Shown in pieces: positions 35,519 through 43,107 of a DNA stretch of 64,000 nucleotides. The notes beneath the pieces were generated by a model that saw nothing but the letters and a program-made list of their open reading frames with translations, did not search any database and was not told where the DNA came from. The position numbers and the translations under genes were made by a program. Source of the stretch: Nocardia sp. BMG51109 (GTDB lineage Bacteria; Actinomycetota; Actinomycetes; Mycobacteriales; Mycobacteriaceae); NCBI RefSeq assembly GCF_000526215.1, contig NZ_JAFQ01000004.1, positions 5,208,001 through 5,272,000 of the forward strand. The letters run 5' to 3'. The stretch's first letter is position 1, and every line of letters starts with the position of its first letter.

Positions 35519-36427
35519 CTATTCGGCGGCGGCGACCGCCGGGCTCGGCGCGTCGCCGGCCGGTGCCCCGTCGGCCTCGGCGGCGGCGCCGTTCGTCTCG
35601 GATCGCGGTGTGGCGGCGGCCTTCCGGCGGGACGCACCCGTGCGGTAGTGGGTGGCGTACAGCGTCAGGCCGACGAAGGTGATTCCGCCGACGAGGTTTC
35701 CGGCGATCGTGGGGAGTTCGTTCCACGCGAAGTAGTCCCACAGCGTGAACTCGCCGCCGAGCATGAGTCCGGACGGGAACAGGAACATGTTGACGATCGA
35801 ATGCTCGAATCCCATGTAGAAGAACACCAGGATCGGCATCCACATCGCGATCACCTTGCCGGACACCGAGGTCGACATCATCGCGGCGACGACGCCCGTG
35901 GACACCATCCAGTTACACAGCACGCCCCGGATGAACAGGGTCAGCATCCCGGCGGCGCCGTGGTCGGCGTAGCCGACGGTCCGGCTCTCGCCGATGTGGC
36001 CGATCTGCTCGCCGACCGCGCTCGGGTCGGTGGTGAACGCGTAGGTGAAGATGATGGCCATCATGACCGCGACGGTCAGCGCGCCGGCGAAGTTGCCGAG
36101 GAAGACCAGCACCCAGTTGCGCAGCACCCCGCGCAGGGTGACGCCGGGCCGGCGGTCGATCAGCGCCAGCGGCACGAGCGTGAAAACACCGGTCAGCAGG
36201 TCGAATCCGAGCAGGTAGAGCAGGCAGAAGCCGACGGGGAACAGCAGCGCGCCGACCAGCGCGTTACCGGTCTGCACGGTGATCGTGACCGCGAAGGCCG
36301 CGGCCAGGGCCAGGATGGCGCCGGCCATATAGGCGCGGATCAGCGTGTCGCGGGTGGCCATGAACACCTTCGATTCACCGGCATCGATCATGCTCGTGGT
36401 GAATTCGGACGGTTTCAGATAAGACAT
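35519..36427 (-). CDS. Formate/nitrite transporter family channel
   Basis: 302 aa FNT-family pentameric channel with six membrane helices. Typical segments: SGKVIAMWMPILVFFYMGFE with HSIVNMF (the conserved pore His region), GGEFTLWDYFAWNELPTIAG and NLVGGITFVG. The C-terminal 45 residues are an Ala/Glu-rich disordered tail. The start MSYLKPSEF at 36427 is preceded by GAGAGAA. Substrate (formate, nitrite, lactate or other small acids) is not determined. It is downstream of the LysR gene on the same strand. Confidence 0.88.
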   Translation of the reverse strand: MSYLKPSEFTTSMIDAGESKVFMATRDTLIRAYMAGAILALAAAFAVTITVQTGNALVGALLFPVGFCLLYLLGFDLLTGVFTLVPLALIDRRPGVTLRGVLRNWVLVFLGNFAGALTVAVMMAIIFTYAFTTDPSAVGEQIGHIGESRTVGYADHGAAGMLTLFIRGVLCNWMVSTGVVAAMMSTSVSGKVIAMWMPILVFFYMGFEHSIVNMFLFPSGLMLGGEFTLWDYFAWNELPTIAGNLVGGITFVGLTLYATHYRTGASRRKAAATPRSETNGAAAEADGAPAGDAPSPAVAAAE

Positions 36428-36555
36428 GGATCGTTCTCTCGACGGGGACGGTCGCCTGCCAGTCTGATTCGGGCTGATTTCCCGCGTGTGACGCGGCGTG
36501 CAGGGTCTCGTGACGGTTACCTCACCGCATCCGCTCGGCGGCGGTGCGGATTCGA

Positions 36556-37485
36556 TCATGTTCGGGATACGCCGCCGAGCGCGGCGCCCTTCTGCTGGGC
36601 CAGTGCGATGCGCAGCTGTCCCAGCAGGACTTTCGCGGCGGGGGCGGTGAGGCGGTCGGTGCGCCACGCCAGGGCCAGCCGCCCGCGCAGCTCGGGTTCG
36701 ACGATCGGGACCGCGCGGACGCCGAAGGCCGCCGCCTCCTCCGCAGTGAGCGCGGGAACGATCGCCGTGCCCAGCCCGCGGGCGGCCAGGCGCAGCAGCA
36801 GCGGGGGAGCGGCCGCCTCGAAGGCGACGTACGGCTCGAATCCCGCCGCGGCGCAGGATCGTTCGAGCTGCCCCCGGACGCCGGTGCCGCGGGTCAGGCA
36901 GATCAGCGGGCGGTCGCGGAGTTCGGCGAGGGCGATCGGCCCGGGCGGATCCGGCCGGTCGGCGGCCACCGCGGCGACGATGCCGGTGTCGAGCACCGTA
37001 TCGGTGGCGATCCGGGGATCGAGCGGGTCGCCGGTGAGGCCGACCAGCGCGATGTCGAGCGTGCCGCGCTCGAGATCGCCGAGCATCCGGTCGGAATTCG
37101 TTTCGGTGAGGGTGATCTCGACCTGCGGGTGGTCGTCGTGGAAGTCGGCCAGCACCGTGGCGACGTCGAATTCGCCGGTGGCGACGCCGGAGACGGTGCC
37201 GAGCCGGATATGCCCGCGCAACAGCCCGGTGAACTCGTCGGCGGTGTGCCGGACCCGTTCGGCGGCGGCGAGCGCGGCCCGCGCGTGCGGGAGCACGGCC
37301 GCACCGGCCGCGGTCGCGGTCACCGTGCGCCCGGAACGATTCAGCAACTGCTGGCCCAGTTCCCGTTCCAGCTGCCGGATCTGGGCGGACAGCCCCGGCT
37401 GGGCCAGGTGCAGCCGGGCCGCCGCCCGCGTGAAGCCGGCCTCCTCGACGACGGTGACCAGGTAGCGCAACTGCCGTAATTCCAT
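36556..37485 (-). CDS. LysR family transcriptional regulator
   Basis: 309 aa. N-terminal winged helix MELRQLRYLVTVVEEAGFTR, then LAQPGLSAQIRQLERELGQQ (recognition helix) and a periplasmic-binding-like effector domain (HIRLGTVSGVAT, IALVGLTGDP, GTAIVPAL). ATG 37485 matches the family start; three extra codons are open upstream. Divergent from the FAD oxidase gene 71 bp away, which is the likely target. The FNT gene downstream may also be controlled. Confidence 0.9.
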   Translation of the reverse strand: MELRQLRYLVTVVEEAGFTRAAARLHLAQPGLSAQIRQLERELGQQLLNRSGRTVTATAAGAAVLPHARAALAAAERVRHTADEFTGLLRGHIRLGTVSGVATGEFDVATVLADFHDDHPQVEITLTETNSDRMLGDLERGTLDIALVGLTGDPLDPRIATDTVLDTGIVAAVAADRPDPPGPIALAELRDRPLICLTRGTGVRGQLERSCAAAGFEPYVAFEAAAPPLLLRLAARGLGTAIVPALTAEEAAAFGVRAVPIVEPELRGRLALAWRTDRLTAPAAKVLLGQLRIALAQQKGAALGGVSRT

Positions 37486-37504
37486 AACTAACAATTCTAG
37501 ATTC

Positions 37505-37530
37505 GAGAAGAACTATATGTTTTACTTCTC
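37505..37530. promoter_or_regulatory. Inverted repeat between LysR and FAD oxidase genes
   Basis: GAGAAG (37505-37510) and CTTCTC (37525-37530) separated by 14 AT-rich bases, with TATACG just after. Layout fits a LysR-type activator site at a divergent promoter. Confidence 0.45.
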
Positions 37531-37556
37531 TATACGGTCGCGGAATCGTGAATGTC

Positions 37557-38918
37557 ATGACGAATACGAGTTCCGCTCTCCCCACCTTCACCGGACCGGT
37601 CTTCCGTCCCGGCACGGCCGGCTACGACGACGAGGTGGCCGGATTCCAGACCGCCTACACCCACCGCCCGGACCTCGTGGTCGGCGCCGCGCACGCCGAG
37701 GACGTCCGCGCGGCGGTGGAATACGCCGCGCGCCACGACCTTCCGGTGGCCGTGCACTCCACCGGGCACGGCCTGTCGGTCGCCGCCGACGGCGGTGTGC
37801 TGATCAGCACCCGCCGCATGACCGATCTCGGCGTGGATCCCGGGACCCGCACGGCGCGGGTGGGCGCCGGGATCCGGGCGGGCGCGCTGATCGACGCGGC
37901 GGTGCCGCACGGGCTGGCCCCGCTGAACGGCTCGTCGCTGTCGGTCGGCGTCGCCGGCTATCACCTGGGCGGCGGCGTCGGGATCCTCGCCCGGACCTTC
38001 GGGTATGCCGCCGACCACGTCCGCGCGGTCGAACTGGTCACCGCCGACGGCCGGCTGCGCCGCCTGGTCCCGGGCGATCCGCTGTTCGGCGCGGTGCTCG
38101 GCAGCGGCGGCAACCTCGGTGTCGTCACCGCGCTGGAACTGGAACTGCTCCCGATAGCGACCGTCTACGGCGGTCAACTGACCTTCGACACCCCGCTGGT
38201 CGAGCCGGCGCTGGAGGGGTGGCGGCTGTGGACCCAGGACCTGCCGGAGGAGCTGACCTCGGCGATCACCCTCATGACGATGCCCGACGTCCCCGCCATT
38301 CCGGAACCGATGCGCGGCCGCTATCTCGCCACGATCGCCGTCGCCTATGCCGGATCGGCGGAGGACGGCGAGCGCCTGGTGGCCCCGCTGCGCGAGATCG
38401 GCCCCCGGCTGCACGACGAGTTGCGGTCCATGCCGTACGCGCAAACCCATGGCATCCACCGGGATCCGGACTTCCCGCATGCCTATACGGCGAGCAACGC
38501 GCTGCTGTCGGAACTTCCCGCCGATGCGGCGCAGGCATTCCTGGACACGACCGGACCGGGCGCGACGGTGCCCGTGGTGGCCGGATTCCGGCATCTCGGC
38601 GGCGCGCTGCGCCGGCGTGGTCCGGCCGGTGTCGCGGTGGACCACCGCGAGGCCGAGTACGTCGCCCGGTTCATCACGATGCCCGAGGGCGACGGCACGG
38701 CGGTGCGCGACCGGCACGAGCTCATCGGAAAGGCCTTGTCCCCGTGGACGATCGGCCGCCACCTCAATTTCCTGTACGGGGCGGGGGACTGGGCCGGCGA
38801 GGAGCAGACCCGCACCGGATACGACCCCGGCACCTACGAGCGGCTGGCGGCGCTCAAGGCACAACACGATCCCGCCAACCTGTTCCGCCACAACCGCAAC
38901 ATCCACCCGGCCGCCTGA
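37557..38918 (+). CDS. FAD-binding oxidoreductase (BBE-like)
   Basis: 453 aa flavoprotein of the PCMH/berberine-bridge type. N-terminal FAD domain with LPVAVHSTGHGLSVAADGGV (His for covalent FAD in place of the usual RSGGH) and GSGGNLGVVTALEL. The position of the second covalent Cys appears as GVAGYHLGGGVG with no Cys, so bicovalent flavin is not expected. The BBE C-terminus is LKAQHDPANLFRHNRNIHP. An in-frame GTG three codons earlier (37548) is an alternative. The substrate is unknown; sugars, alkaloids or secondary metabolites are used by relatives. Confidence 0.87.
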   Translation: MTNTSSALPTFTGPVFRPGTAGYDDEVAGFQTAYTHRPDLVVGAAHAEDVRAAVEYAARHDLPVAVHSTGHGLSVAADGGVLISTRRMTDLGVDPGTRTARVGAGIRAGALIDAAVPHGLAPLNGSSLSVGVAGYHLGGGVGILARTFGYAADHVRAVELVTADGRLRRLVPGDPLFGAVLGSGGNLGVVTALELELLPIATVYGGQLTFDTPLVEPALEGWRLWTQDLPEELTSAITLMTMPDVPAIPEPMRGRYLATIAVAYAGSAEDGERLVAPLREIGPRLHDELRSMPYAQTHGIHRDPDFPHAYTASNALLSELPADAAQAFLDTTGPGATVPVVAGFRHLGGALRRRGPAGVAVDHREAEYVARFITMPEGDGTAVRDRHELIGKALSPWTIGRHLNFLYGAGDWAGEEQTRTGYDPGTYERLAALKAQHDPANLFRHNRNIHPAA

Positions 38919-39033
38919 TTCGCCTGATCTGCTCGGCTGCGTGAGCCGGCCGGCCGGACCGCTCCGGTGTCTTCGCGCCGTGCCGGGGGTTTCGGGGGCG
39001 GTGCTCGATCTGGACCGCGGCTCCGTTGTCTAC

Positions 39034-39057
39034 TATCGTCGTGATATCACTTCGATA
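39034..39057. promoter_or_regulatory. 24-bp palindromic operator candidate
   Basis: TATCG-TC-GTGATATCAC-TT-CGATA: the central ten bases are perfectly palindromic and the outer five match on both sides (20 of 24 positions). It ends 13 bp before the SPFH start and overlaps the expected promoter. Confidence 0.55.
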
Positions 39058-39070
39058 TTGGGAGGATGTC

Positions 39071-40009
39071 ATGGAGCTTCGCCGGGCCTTCCGGGTGAAC
39101 GGATTTCTCGCGCTGCTGGTGCTGGTCGTCGTCGGCGGTGCCGCGCTGGCCGGCGGGATCGTCGCAACGAAATCCCTGTCCGACGGCGGCGGCGCCGGGG
39201 CAGCGGCGGGGGCGGTGATCGGGTACGTGATCGCGGCGGCGGCGCTGGTGCTGCTGACGGGGCTGACCACCGTCGGCCCGAACGAGGCCAAGGTGGTGCA
39301 GTTCTTCGGCCGCTACATCGGCACGGTGAGCGAGCCGGGCTTCTTCTGCCTGGTCCCGCTGACCGACCGGCGTCGAATCTCCTTGCGGGTGCGCAACTTC
39401 GAGACGCAGACGCTGAAGGTCAACGACTTCGACGGCAATCCGATCCAGATCGCCGCGGTGGTCGTCTACCGCGTGGTGGACAGCTTCAAGTCGGCGTTCG
39501 CGGTCGACGACTACGAGGAGTACGTGCAGACCCAGTCCGAGGCCGCGGTCCGGCATCTGGCCACCGTGCATCCCTACGACGCCGCGCCCGATACGGCGCC
39601 CGCGGGGCGAGCCGCCTCCGGGCCCGATGCTCCCGGCGATGCCCCGGCCCGCACCAGCCTGCGCAACGGGGCGGAGGTTGCCGAGGAGCTGACGGCGGAG
39701 CTGAGCGAGCGGACCGCGCTGGCCGGCGTCGACGTCCTCGAGGCCCGGATCACCCACCTCGCCTACGCGCCGGAGATCGCGCAGGCGATGCTGGTCCGGC
39801 AGCAGGCCGCGCAGGTGGTCGCCGCCCGCAGCCGGATCGTCGAGGGTGCGGTCGGTATGGTCGGCATGGCGCTGGACCGGCTCACCGCCGAGGGCATGGT
39901 CGAACTCGACGAGGAGCGCCGGGCCTCGATGGTGTCCAATCTGCTGGTGGTGCTGTGCGGTGACCGCTCGGCGCAGCCGGTCGTCAACACCGGAACCCTG
40001 TACTCGTAA
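39071..40009 (+). CDS. SPFH/band 7 domain membrane protein
   Basis: 312 aa. Two N-terminal membrane helices (FLALLVLVVVGGAALAGGIV and VIGYVIAAAALVLLTGL), then the SPFH domain (TTVGPNEAKVVQFFGRYIGT, FETQTLKVNDFDGNPIQIAA, AVDDYEEYVQTQSEAAVRHL) and a helical end with IAQAMLVRQQAAQVVAARSR. A Pro/Ala/Asp-rich insert interrupts the SPFH region at about residues 175-200. Such proteins scaffold membrane microdomains. GGAGGA lies five bases before the ATG. It overlaps the next tiny gene by 1 nt (TAATG). Confidence 0.9.
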   Translation: MELRRAFRVNGFLALLVLVVVGGAALAGGIVATKSLSDGGGAGAAAGAVIGYVIAAAALVLLTGLTTVGPNEAKVVQFFGRYIGTVSEPGFFCLVPLTDRRRISLRVRNFETQTLKVNDFDGNPIQIAAVVVYRVVDSFKSAFAVDDYEEYVQTQSEAAVRHLATVHPYDAAPDTAPAGRAASGPDAPGDAPARTSLRNGAEVAEELTAELSERTALAGVDVLEARITHLAYAPEIAQAMLVRQQAAQVVAARSRIVEGAVGMVGMALDRLTAEGMVELDEERRASMVSNLLVVLCGDRSAQPVVNTGTLYS

Positions 40010-40176
40010 TGGCGGGGAGGGAGCCGAAGCGGGTGCTGCTGCGGCTCGATCCGGCCGTCCACGAGGCGATCGCCAAGTGGGCGGCCGACGACCTCCGCAG
40101 CGTCAACGCGCAGATCGAATATGCGCTGCGGCTGGCGCTCGAGCAGGCGGGCCGGTCACCCAAGAGTAGGGGTTAG
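40009..40176 (+). CDS. Ribbon-helix-helix (Arc-type) small protein
   Basis: 55 aa (MAGREPKRVLLRLDPAVHEA then IAKWAADDLRSVNAQIEYAL). A short beta strand KRVLLRLDP followed by two helices, with SVNAQIEYALRLAL typical of Arc/CopG DNA-binding proteins. Its ATG overlaps the SPFH stop (TAATG), so it is translationally coupled. Most likely it binds the palindrome at 39034-39057 and represses the pair; this is inference. Small RHH genes next to SPFH genes occur in other actinobacteria. Confidence 0.8.
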   Translation: MAGREPKRVLLRLDPAVHEAIAKWAADDLRSVNAQIEYALRLALEQAGRSPKSRG

Positions 40177-40192
40177 AAAATACTTCGTGCCT

Positions 40193-40240
40193 GTTTTGTG
40201 CAGTATAGATTACTAATAAGTCACGTGTTGGGCACAAAAC
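40193..40240. promoter_or_regulatory. AT-rich promoter region with inverted repeat
   Basis: GTTTTGTGC (40193-40201) and GCACAAAAC (40232-40240) enclose an AT-rich stretch containing TATAGAT and TACTAAT boxes. Lies upstream of the gene at 40285 and is a likely regulated promoter. Confidence 0.4.
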
Positions 40241-40284
40241 GCACAAGGATGTGCGAGTATGACTCGAATCGGTAACGTGGTCGC

Positions 40285-41847
40285 GTGCCTATCGCGTTCG
40301 AAACCGGCGGACTGCAGCAACTCGATCCGAGCACGTGGGGAAATCCGGCCACCGGCGATCTCGTCACGCTCGCCTACATCGAGGCGGCCCCCGACCTCCC
40401 GGCTCCGCTGGCCGACCTGGACACGCTACGCCGAGGCCTCACCGAGCAGCAGGCCGAATTCGGCTGCCTCATCGAGGCCTATGCCATCACGGTCGCCGGA
40501 CAGCCGGCCCTGCTGCGGGTGGAGAAGTTCCCGCTGGCGGACCGGTCCGGACTGGGCTTCACGGCCGGGATCGTGCTGCCGAAGGCCACCTGCAGCGCGA
40601 TTCTGAAGATCATGTGCCGCGAGAACGGCCGGTCCGGCGTGCGGGAAGCGGCGATCGTGCCGAAGGTCGGCTTCCAGAACATGTTCCCCCCGCATCCGTA
40701 CGCTCCCGAGATCCGCGGCCAACTGCCCTACAACGTGGCCGACGACGCACAGTGGGACACCCAGTTCCCCGACCATCCGCTCACCCGCGCGCGCCGCTGG
40801 ATCGCCCACGTCAGCCGGACCGCCCAGGTGGATCCCCGATTCGCCGCGATCCCGGATTTCACCGGTCCGTCCGCCGCGGTCGCGGATCCCGCAGCCGCGG
40901 TGGAGCGGCCGGAATCCGAGGAGGCGGAGTCGGCGGGCGCGCCGGGTGCGGCCGAGACCGCGCCCATCCCGAGCGCGGCGGCCCTGGGGAAGGGGCCGCG
41001 CAGGACCCCGCCGCCCGCGCCGCCGAGCTCCTCGCCGCCGAGCATTCCCCGACTACCGGCCAGCGCGGCCGCGTACGCGGCGACACCCGCCGCGGCGAAA
41101 CCGATGTCCGCGGCGACCAGCGCGGTGAACTTCCTGCAGCCGCCGACTCCGGCGACGTCCGGCGAATTCGACGACCGGCCCGCGGCGGAGACCACGGCGA
41201 TGCCTGCCGGTGGCGATCCGGAGGGTACGGCGTGGTCACCCGAGGACGCCGAGCCGCAGGCGCCGGCCGGAGCGCCGCCGCGCCTGCCCGCGCAGCCGGA
41301 GGAGACCGTGATACGGCCGGAGGAGACCACGATGTTGCCCTTCGGGCCTGCCGTGAGCGATGCGGCGCCGCCGGATTCCCCGGCGACCGGGTCGCCCTGG
41401 GAAGGGGTTCCGCGCACCGATCCGGACGAGACCACGGCGATGTCCGCCGATCCGGCGCAGACCACGGCCATTCCCGCGCACCGGGCGGCGGAGCCGGCGT
41501 ACGCCGAGGCGAGGGATGCGTTGCGGTCCGCCGCACCGGATTCGGGGCAGTCGGCGGCCCCGGCCCAGGCGGGTTCCGCGGTCCTGGACCCGGGGCAGAC
41601 CACGGCGATTCCGACCGGTGCGGTCGATCGGTACCGCTCGGATCCGGCGGAGGGCGAGGCGCCCTGGACCGAGGACGAACCGGCCGGGACGAGTGCCGCG
41701 GAGACGACGGCGATCCCGTTCGGCGGGGGAACCCCGCGGGGAGAATCTACCGCGGGTGCGCCGGATTCGGACGGTTCGGTGTCCACCGGCCCCGTGTCGA
41801 CCGGCGTCTCGGGGGCGGCCGAGACCCGGCCCATCCCGAAGCGCTGA
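40285..41847 (+). CDS. Unknown protein with (E/Q)TTxxP-motif tail
   Basis: 520 aa, not recognised. Residues 1-195 form a soluble alpha/beta domain (MPIAFETGGLQQLDPSTWGN, GQPALLRVEKFPLADRSG, then FQNMFPPHPYAPEIRGQLPY). Residues 196-520 are Pro/Ala/Glu-rich and disordered, carrying nine motifs like ETTAMP, QTTAIP and ETTMLP; their first residues are E224, E302, E340, E347, E382, Q392, Q438, E473 and E513, the last (ETRPIPKR) forming the C-terminus. TT pairs in acidic context resemble phospho-Thr/FHA ligand sites such as the ETTS motif of GarA. GTG start; no clear ribosome-binding site. Confidence 0.75.
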   Translation: MPIAFETGGLQQLDPSTWGNPATGDLVTLAYIEAAPDLPAPLADLDTLRRGLTEQQAEFGCLIEAYAITVAGQPALLRVEKFPLADRSGLGFTAGIVLPKATCSAILKIMCRENGRSGVREAAIVPKVGFQNMFPPHPYAPEIRGQLPYNVADDAQWDTQFPDHPLTRARRWIAHVSRTAQVDPRFAAIPDFTGPSAAVADPAAAVERPESEEAESAGAPGAAETAPIPSAAALGKGPRRTPPPAPPSSSPPSIPRLPASAAAYAATPAAAKPMSAATSAVNFLQPPTPATSGEFDDRPAAETTAMPAGGDPEGTAWSPEDAEPQAPAGAPPRLPAQPEETVIRPEETTMLPFGPAVSDAAPPDSPATGSPWEGVPRTDPDETTAMSADPAQTTAIPAHRAAEPAYAEARDALRSAAPDSGQSAAPAQAGSAVLDPGQTTAIPTGAVDRYRSDPAEGEAPWTEDEPAGTSAAETTAIPFGGGTPRGESTAGAPDSDGSVSTGPVSTGVSGAAETRPIPKR

Positions 41848-41885
41848 GCGCGGTGCGGTCCGGCTCCACGCCGGCGGCGCCGCGA

Positions 41886-41907
41886 CCGTGCCCGGGCCCG
41901 GGCACGG
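41886..41907. terminator. 22-bp perfect palindrome between convergent genes
   Basis: CCGTGCCCGGG / CCCGGGCACGG, 11+11 with no spacer, between the genes ending at 41847 and 41921. Probably a shared terminator. Confidence 0.55.
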
Positions 41908-41920
41908 CGGCGCGCCCGGT

Positions 41921-42841
41921 TCAGCCGTCGGCCGGTTTCTCGCTGACGAAGATCGCCGTGCCGGGGAAGATCTCGCCCCGCAGCGGGCTCCACTGTCCCC
42001 ATTCACGATCCAGCCACTCCGGCCAGTCCGGCTCGATGATGTCCCGCAGCACCAGGCCGGCCGCGACGATCTCGCGGACCCGGTCGCCGAGGGTGCGATG
42101 GTGTTCGACGTAGGTCGGCGCGCCGGCGGCGTCGACCTCGACGTACGGGGTGCGGTCGAAGTAGGAGACGGTCGCGCGCAGCCCCTCCGGCCCGGGATCG
42201 TCGGGGAAGATCCAGCGCATCGGGTGGTTCACCGAGAACACCCAGCGCCCGCCCGGCCGCAGCACGCGCGCCACCTCGCGCATCACCAGCGCCGAATCCG
42301 CCACGAACGGTATCGCCCCGAACGACGAGCAGGCCAGGTCGAACGAGGCGTCGGCGAACGGCAGGGCCTCGGCGCCGGCCTGCACGAGCGGCACCCGGGG
42401 GCCGCCCCGCGCCATCGCGGCCAGCCCGCGCCGCAGCATTCCCGCCGACAGGTCCAGGCCCACCGGTTTCCCGCCGTTCGCCGCGAGCCAGCGCGAGCAC
42501 GGTGCGGACCCGCAACCTATTTCCACTATCCGCTTGCCGGAGATATCCCCGAGCAAATGCCAATCGCCCTCGTGCAGGCCCTCCGGGCACCAGACGAATT
42601 CGCCGTCCGCGGAATCCACGCCGAGGAACTCGGCATGGGTGTCGTGGTACTGCTCGGCATCGGCATCCCACCATCGCCGGCTGGCCCGCTGACTGTCGCC
42701 CGATCCGACCGCGGAGCGCGCGGTACCGGTCGTGCCGAGCTGTGCGTTCGCCCGGGAATGGCGGTCGTCACCGGCGAATTCGTCGACCGGTGTGGCGTTC
42801 GGCCCGCGCGTGGCGGGCGCCGTGGGATGATCTTCGGGCAT
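41921..42841 (-). CDS. SAM-dependent methyltransferase
   Basis: 306 aa class I methyltransferase. Motif I VEIGCGSAPCSRWLAANGG, acidic motif II VGLDLSAGM, then AEALPFADASFDLACSS and the post-motif VMREVARVLRPGGRWVFSVN. An N-terminal 50-residue disordered part precedes WWDADAEQYHDTHAEFLG. The substrate cannot be read; the layout resembles UbiE-like or small-molecule methyltransferases of mycobacteria. Divergent from rpsA (266 bp). Confidence 0.88.
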   Translation of the reverse strand: MPEDHPTAPATRGPNATPVDEFAGDDRHSRANAQLGTTGTARSAVGSGDSQRASRRWWDADAEQYHDTHAEFLGVDSADGEFVWCPEGLHEGDWHLLGDISGKRIVEIGCGSAPCSRWLAANGGKPVGLDLSAGMLRRGLAAMARGGPRVPLVQAGAEALPFADASFDLACSSFGAIPFVADSALVMREVARVLRPGGRWVFSVNHPMRWIFPDDPGPEGLRATVSYFDRTPYVEVDAAGAPTYVEHHRTLGDRVREIVAAGLVLRDIIEPDWPEWLDREWGQWSPLRGEIFPGTAIFVSEKPADG

Positions 42842-43107
42842 CGTGTCAGGGTAGCCATGGGCCGCGGAGGACCTTGTTTGCTTGGCCCAATGCGCGTCGC
42901 GTACGCTGATTCCCGCGAGTGCCTTCAGTACTTGTGTAATGGGGCCGCGCGTGCTGTGAGTTCCGCATGCAATGAGTACAGCGTTGTGCTGTGTGGCAGC
43001 GATGTGCTGTGCACGACCAACGTTAGTTCCACCGCTGTGGGTTCACAGCAGAACCGAAAGTCCACATGTCCGATACCGACCACAATCCGTCCGGAGCAAC
43101 CCAACAC

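Noticed and set aside
35486..37465. 659-codon plus-strand frame opposite the FNT and LysR genes
   Set aside because: Shadow; spans two real genes and the gap between them, with no motif.
39034..40176. Classical toxin-antitoxin pair
   Set aside because: The RHH gene follows, not precedes, its partner, and the partner is a 312-aa SPFH membrane protein with no toxin motif.
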